Notes under the pieces: model-generated
Told to the model about the DNA's origin: nothing
What the model saw: only the letters and a program-made list of their open reading frames with translations
Database searches by the model: none
Position numbers and translations under genes: made by a program
Part shown: one piece after another, positions 21,886 to 23,818 of the stretch
Numbering within the stretch: the stretch's first letter is position 1
Layout: the number at the start of each line of letters is the position of its first letter
From: DATAQC01 sp046263055
Lineage (GTDB): Bacteria; Actinomycetota; Acidimicrobiia; Acidimicrobiales; AC-14
Assembly (NCBI GenBank): GCA_046263055.1
Contig: JBHELO010000034.1
Coordinates: 1-23,818 of the forward strand
DNA length: 23,818 nt
Reading direction: 5' to 3'

Positions 21886-23459
21886 TCGTCGCCCCTCCGG
21901 CCCGCCCGGGCACCGCGGCGGGGACCGCCGCCGGGCTGGGCACCAGGCGAGCGGACGTCGCCGCCCTGGCCGTACTGGTGGCGGTGGCCGCCGGCCTGCG
22001 GGTGCCGCTGCTGAGCAGCTCGGGGCTGTACCGCGACGACGCCTGGCCCGCCCTGGCCACCCGGACCGGCCTGGGCCGGGCCCTCCGCCTGGGAGTCACG
22101 GTCCCCGGGTTCGAGCTTTGGGCCCGGGCCTGGTTGGGCGTCAGCCGCTCGACGGCGTGGGCCCAGCTGCCCGTCCTGGTGGCCTCGGTGGCGGCGGTGG
22201 CGGGCGCCTACCTGCTGGCCCGACGAGTCGGGTGCGGGCCGCCGGCGGCGCTCGTGGCCGGTGGGATGATGGCGGTGTCGCCGGTGAGCGTGCTGTACGC
22301 CACCCGCTTCAAGCAGTACTCCTTCGAGGCGGTGGGGGCCGAGGCCCTGCTGGTGAGCGCCCTGTGGGCGGCGGCCCGGCCGGGGTCGGGGCGGCGCTGG
22401 GCGGGGCTGGTGGCGGTGGCGCTGGCGGCCGGAGGGTTCTCGGCCCCGCTGATCGGGGTCGGGACGGTGGCGGTGGCGTGGGTGGGGTGGGCGTCGTGGC
22501 GGACGGGCGACCCCACCGCCCGGCGGGCGGCGGCGGTGGCGGGCGGCGTCTTCGTGGTGGCGGTGGCCGCCTACGCCCGCCTGGTGCTCGGCGCTGTGCC
22601 ACCGTCGCTGCACCGGCTCTGGGGTGACAACTATGTGGACGCCTCCAGCCCGGTGGCCTTCGCCCGGACGACCTGGCACGTTCTCGACCAGTTCATGGCC
22701 GGCGCCGTCTACCGGCACGGGCCCACCGGCGTCCTCGTGCTGGCGGCGGTGGCGGCCGGCGCGGCGGCCTGCCGGCGCCGGGTGGCGGTGCTCGCCCTGG
22801 GGCCGGTGGCGGTGGCGGTGCTGCTGGCCGCCGCCCGCCGGGTGCCGCTGGGTGGCGGCCGCATCGACGAGTACCTGTACCCGGGGCTGGCGGTGGCCGC
22901 CGCCCTGGCCGTCCAGTTCGTGCTCGGGACGGGGGCCCTCCGTCGCCTCCCGCCCGGCCTGGTGGGGGGCATTGTGGCCGCCGGTCTGATGGCCTTCGCC
23001 CTGACCGGCGGGCGCACCCAGGTTCGGGAGAACCCGTACCCCGGGGTGGACATGGCTGCCCTGCGGCGGGCGGTGGTGGCCAGGGCCCAGCCCGGCGACG
23101 GCGTGGTGGTGTCTCCCTTCAGCCGCTACCCGTGGGCGCTCGTGGCCCCGACCCGGCCGGCCATCGCCCCGAGCCCCCGCTTCGCCACCGGGTTCTCGGT
23201 GGCGTCCACCGATCCCGACGTGTTCCTGATGCCCAGCGAGTACGTGGAGGACGGCTACGACCCGGGCGTGGCCGTGGGCTTCGCCGCCGACCGGCGCCGG
23301 GTCTGGTACGTGGCCACCGACACCCCGGCCAGCGACACCGCCCCCGCCGTGCAGGCCCACGAGCAGGACGCCGAGCGGGCTCTGGGAGGCGCCGGCTGGC
23401 GAGTGGCGGACCGGGTGGAGGCGCCCGGTGGCCACGCCGATCTCCTGGTGCGCGAGTAG
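21882..23459 (+). CDS. Second GT-C membrane glycosyltransferase, start codon uncertain
   Basis: A polytopic membrane protein of about 525 residues with the GT39-like layout: a first helix (about 25-40), an outer loop with the acidic motif LYRDDAWPA (Asp51/Asp52 in place of Asp-Glu), SVLYATRFKQYSFEA, many Ala/Val-rich helices, and a soluble C-terminal part. No ATG, GTG or TTG lies near the natural start. I placed it at the CTG at 21882, which overlaps the previous stop as CTGA and has AAGG about 7 bases upstream. The GTGs at 21702 and 21648 are in frame but would overlap the previous gene by 184 bases or more. It probably works with its neighbour in decorating a cell-envelope polymer (inference). 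Confidence 0.78.
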   Translation: MIVAPPARPGTAAGTAAGLGTRRADVAALAVLVAVAAGLRVPLLSSSGLYRDDAWPALATRTGLGRALRLGVTVPGFELWARAWLGVSRSTAWAQLPVLVASVAAVAGAYLLARRVGCGPPAALVAGGMMAVSPVSVLYATRFKQYSFEAVGAEALLVSALWAAARPGSGRRWAGLVAVALAAGGFSAPLIGVGTVAVAWVGWASWRTGDPTARRAAAVAGGVFVVAVAAYARLVLGAVPPSLHRLWGDNYVDASSPVAFARTTWHVLDQFMAGAVYRHGPTGVLVLAAVAAGAAACRRRVAVLALGPVAVAVLLAAARRVPLGGGRIDEYLYPGLAVAAALAVQFVLGTGALRRLPPGLVGGIVAAGLMAFALTGGRTQVRENPYPGVDMAALRRAVVARAQPGDGVVVSPFSRYPWALVAPTRPAIAPSPRFATGFSVASTDPDVFLMPSEYVEDGYDPGVAVGFAADRRRVWYVATDTPASDTAPAVQAHEQDAERALGGAGWRVADRVEAPGGHADLLVRE

Positions 23460-23474
23460 GGCTCGGGGGCCCTA
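23457..23474. terminator. Hairpin shared by two convergent genes
   Basis: TAGGGC-TCGGGG-GCCCTA is a perfect inverted repeat. The left TAG is the stop codon of the glycosyltransferase gene and the right arm, read on the minus strand, starts with the TAG stop of the cold-shock gene. With just 12 bases between the convergent genes, a bidirectional terminator is likely, though no T-tract is present. Confidence 0.45.
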
Positions 23475-23678
23475 GCCGTCGCCCACCCGTTCGAGGGCGG
23501 TGGCCTCCCAGCGCCCGAGGTGGCCGGCCACCACCGAGTAGGCCACCCGGGCGCCCACCGGGACGGTCCGTGTCCCGTCGGCCACCGCCGTGCAGTGGAA
23601 CGACACCTCCCTACCGTCCTCCCCCCGCACCGTCCCCAACCCCCGCCCCTCGTCGAAATCGATGACCACCCCGATCAC
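23472..23678 (-). CDS. Cold-shock-domain protein
   Basis: A 68-residue single OB-fold protein of the CspA family, expected to bind single-stranded RNA or DNA. It opens MIGVVIDFDEGRGLGTVRGEDGREVSFHCTAVADGTRTVPVGARVAYSV. The RNP1-like region is degenerate (GLGTV instead of KGFGFI) and RNP2 reads VSFHCTA rather than VFVHFS, so it belongs to a divergent actinobacterial branch. The GTG start at 23678 has GGGAG 9 bases upstream. It converges on the glycosyltransferase gene. The call is firm at the fold level; binding strength may differ from classical Csp proteins. Confidence 0.8.
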   Translation of the reverse strand: MIGVVIDFDEGRGLGTVRGEDGREVSFHCTAVADGTRTVPVGARVAYSVVAGHLGRWEATALERVGDG

Positions 23679-23697
23679 ACCGTCAGTCTCCCAGCAC

Positions 23698-23818
23698 CCG
23701 CGGCGGGCGCGGTGCGAAGCACCCGGGTGCCGGCCGGGATGGTGGCTCAGGACCCGCGGGCAGACGGGCCGGCGGGGCAGGGGCCCCCGCCGGCACCGCG
23801 GCGGGCGCGGTGCGAAGC
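23698..23818. repeat. 23-bp direct repeat at the right edge
   Basis: An identical 23-base sequence (opening ccgcggcgggcg, ending gtgcgaagc) lies at 23698-23720 and at 23796-23818, 98 bases apart, the second copy ending exactly at the window edge. The first copy runs into GGTGC-GAA-GCACC, a perfect small hairpin (23711-23723). No gene is seen from 23679 to the end. Confidence 0.8.

Noticed and set aside
1..23818. Mobile element, prophage, toxin-antitoxin or defence island
   Set aside because: No transposase, integrase, phage, nuclease or toxin family is recognised. Gene content is core metabolism and translation in a conserved order.

Overview
The window is about 23.8 kb of very GC-rich DNA (roughly 70% or more by eye) from an actinobacterium (Actinomycetota). 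A deep-branching lineage such as Acidimicrobiia is plausible, but that placement is only an inference. Evidence for the phylum: the arginine genes run argC-J-B-D-F-R-G-H as in Mycobacterium, several genes appear to be leaderless, and the order infC, rpmI, rplT, 23S rRNA methyltransferase, pheS, pheT, arg cluster, mpg, tyrS matches the relative order of the same genes in M. tuberculosis (Rv1641-Rv1689), with fewer genes in between.

Layout. Positions 1-448 hold no protein gene. Read on the minus strand they look like the 5' leader of an rRNA operon: a sigma70-type promoter, a boxB-like hairpin and a boxA-like element, with 16S presumably lying beyond position 1. Then, all on the minus strand, come tyrS (449-1747), a 3-methyladenine DNA glycosylase (1849-2430) and the arginine operon (2459-11004, transcribed from right to left). 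Two tandem ARG boxes at 11004-11041 lie directly on the argC promoter. A small lipoprotein gene diverges from argC. Next, again on the minus strand, is a translation operon, infC-rpmI-rplT-rRNA methyltransferase-PAS histidine kinase-pheS-pheT (11565-18361). On the plus strand from 18580 are a DUF1844 protein, a DUF3105 membrane-anchored protein and two GT-C (family 39-like) membrane glycosyltransferases. A cold-shock-domain protein converges on the last of these. The right edge carries a direct repeat.

How the genes work together. ArgC, ArgJ, ArgB, ArgD, ArgF, ArgG and ArgH form a complete glutamate-to-arginine route using the ArgJ acetyl cycle, and ArgR is encoded inside the operon it should repress. 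Within the operon, the junctions from argJ to argR are overlapping or nearly so, which suggests translational coupling. By contrast, argC-argJ, argR-argG and argG-argH are separated by strongly structured RNA, and argC-argJ also carries a possible 13-codon leader ORF. The infC operon supplies IF3, L35, L20, an rRNA methyltransferase and phenylalanyl-tRNA synthetase, with an orphan soluble histidine kinase embedded in it.

Most notable observations: infC has no ATG, GTG or TTG that keeps its conserved N-terminus and appears to start at AUC; the ARG-box pair coincides with a leaderless argC promoter; a possible leader ORF overlaps the argJ start; and three tandem hairpins precede argG. I see no phage, IS element, CRISPR array or tRNA gene.
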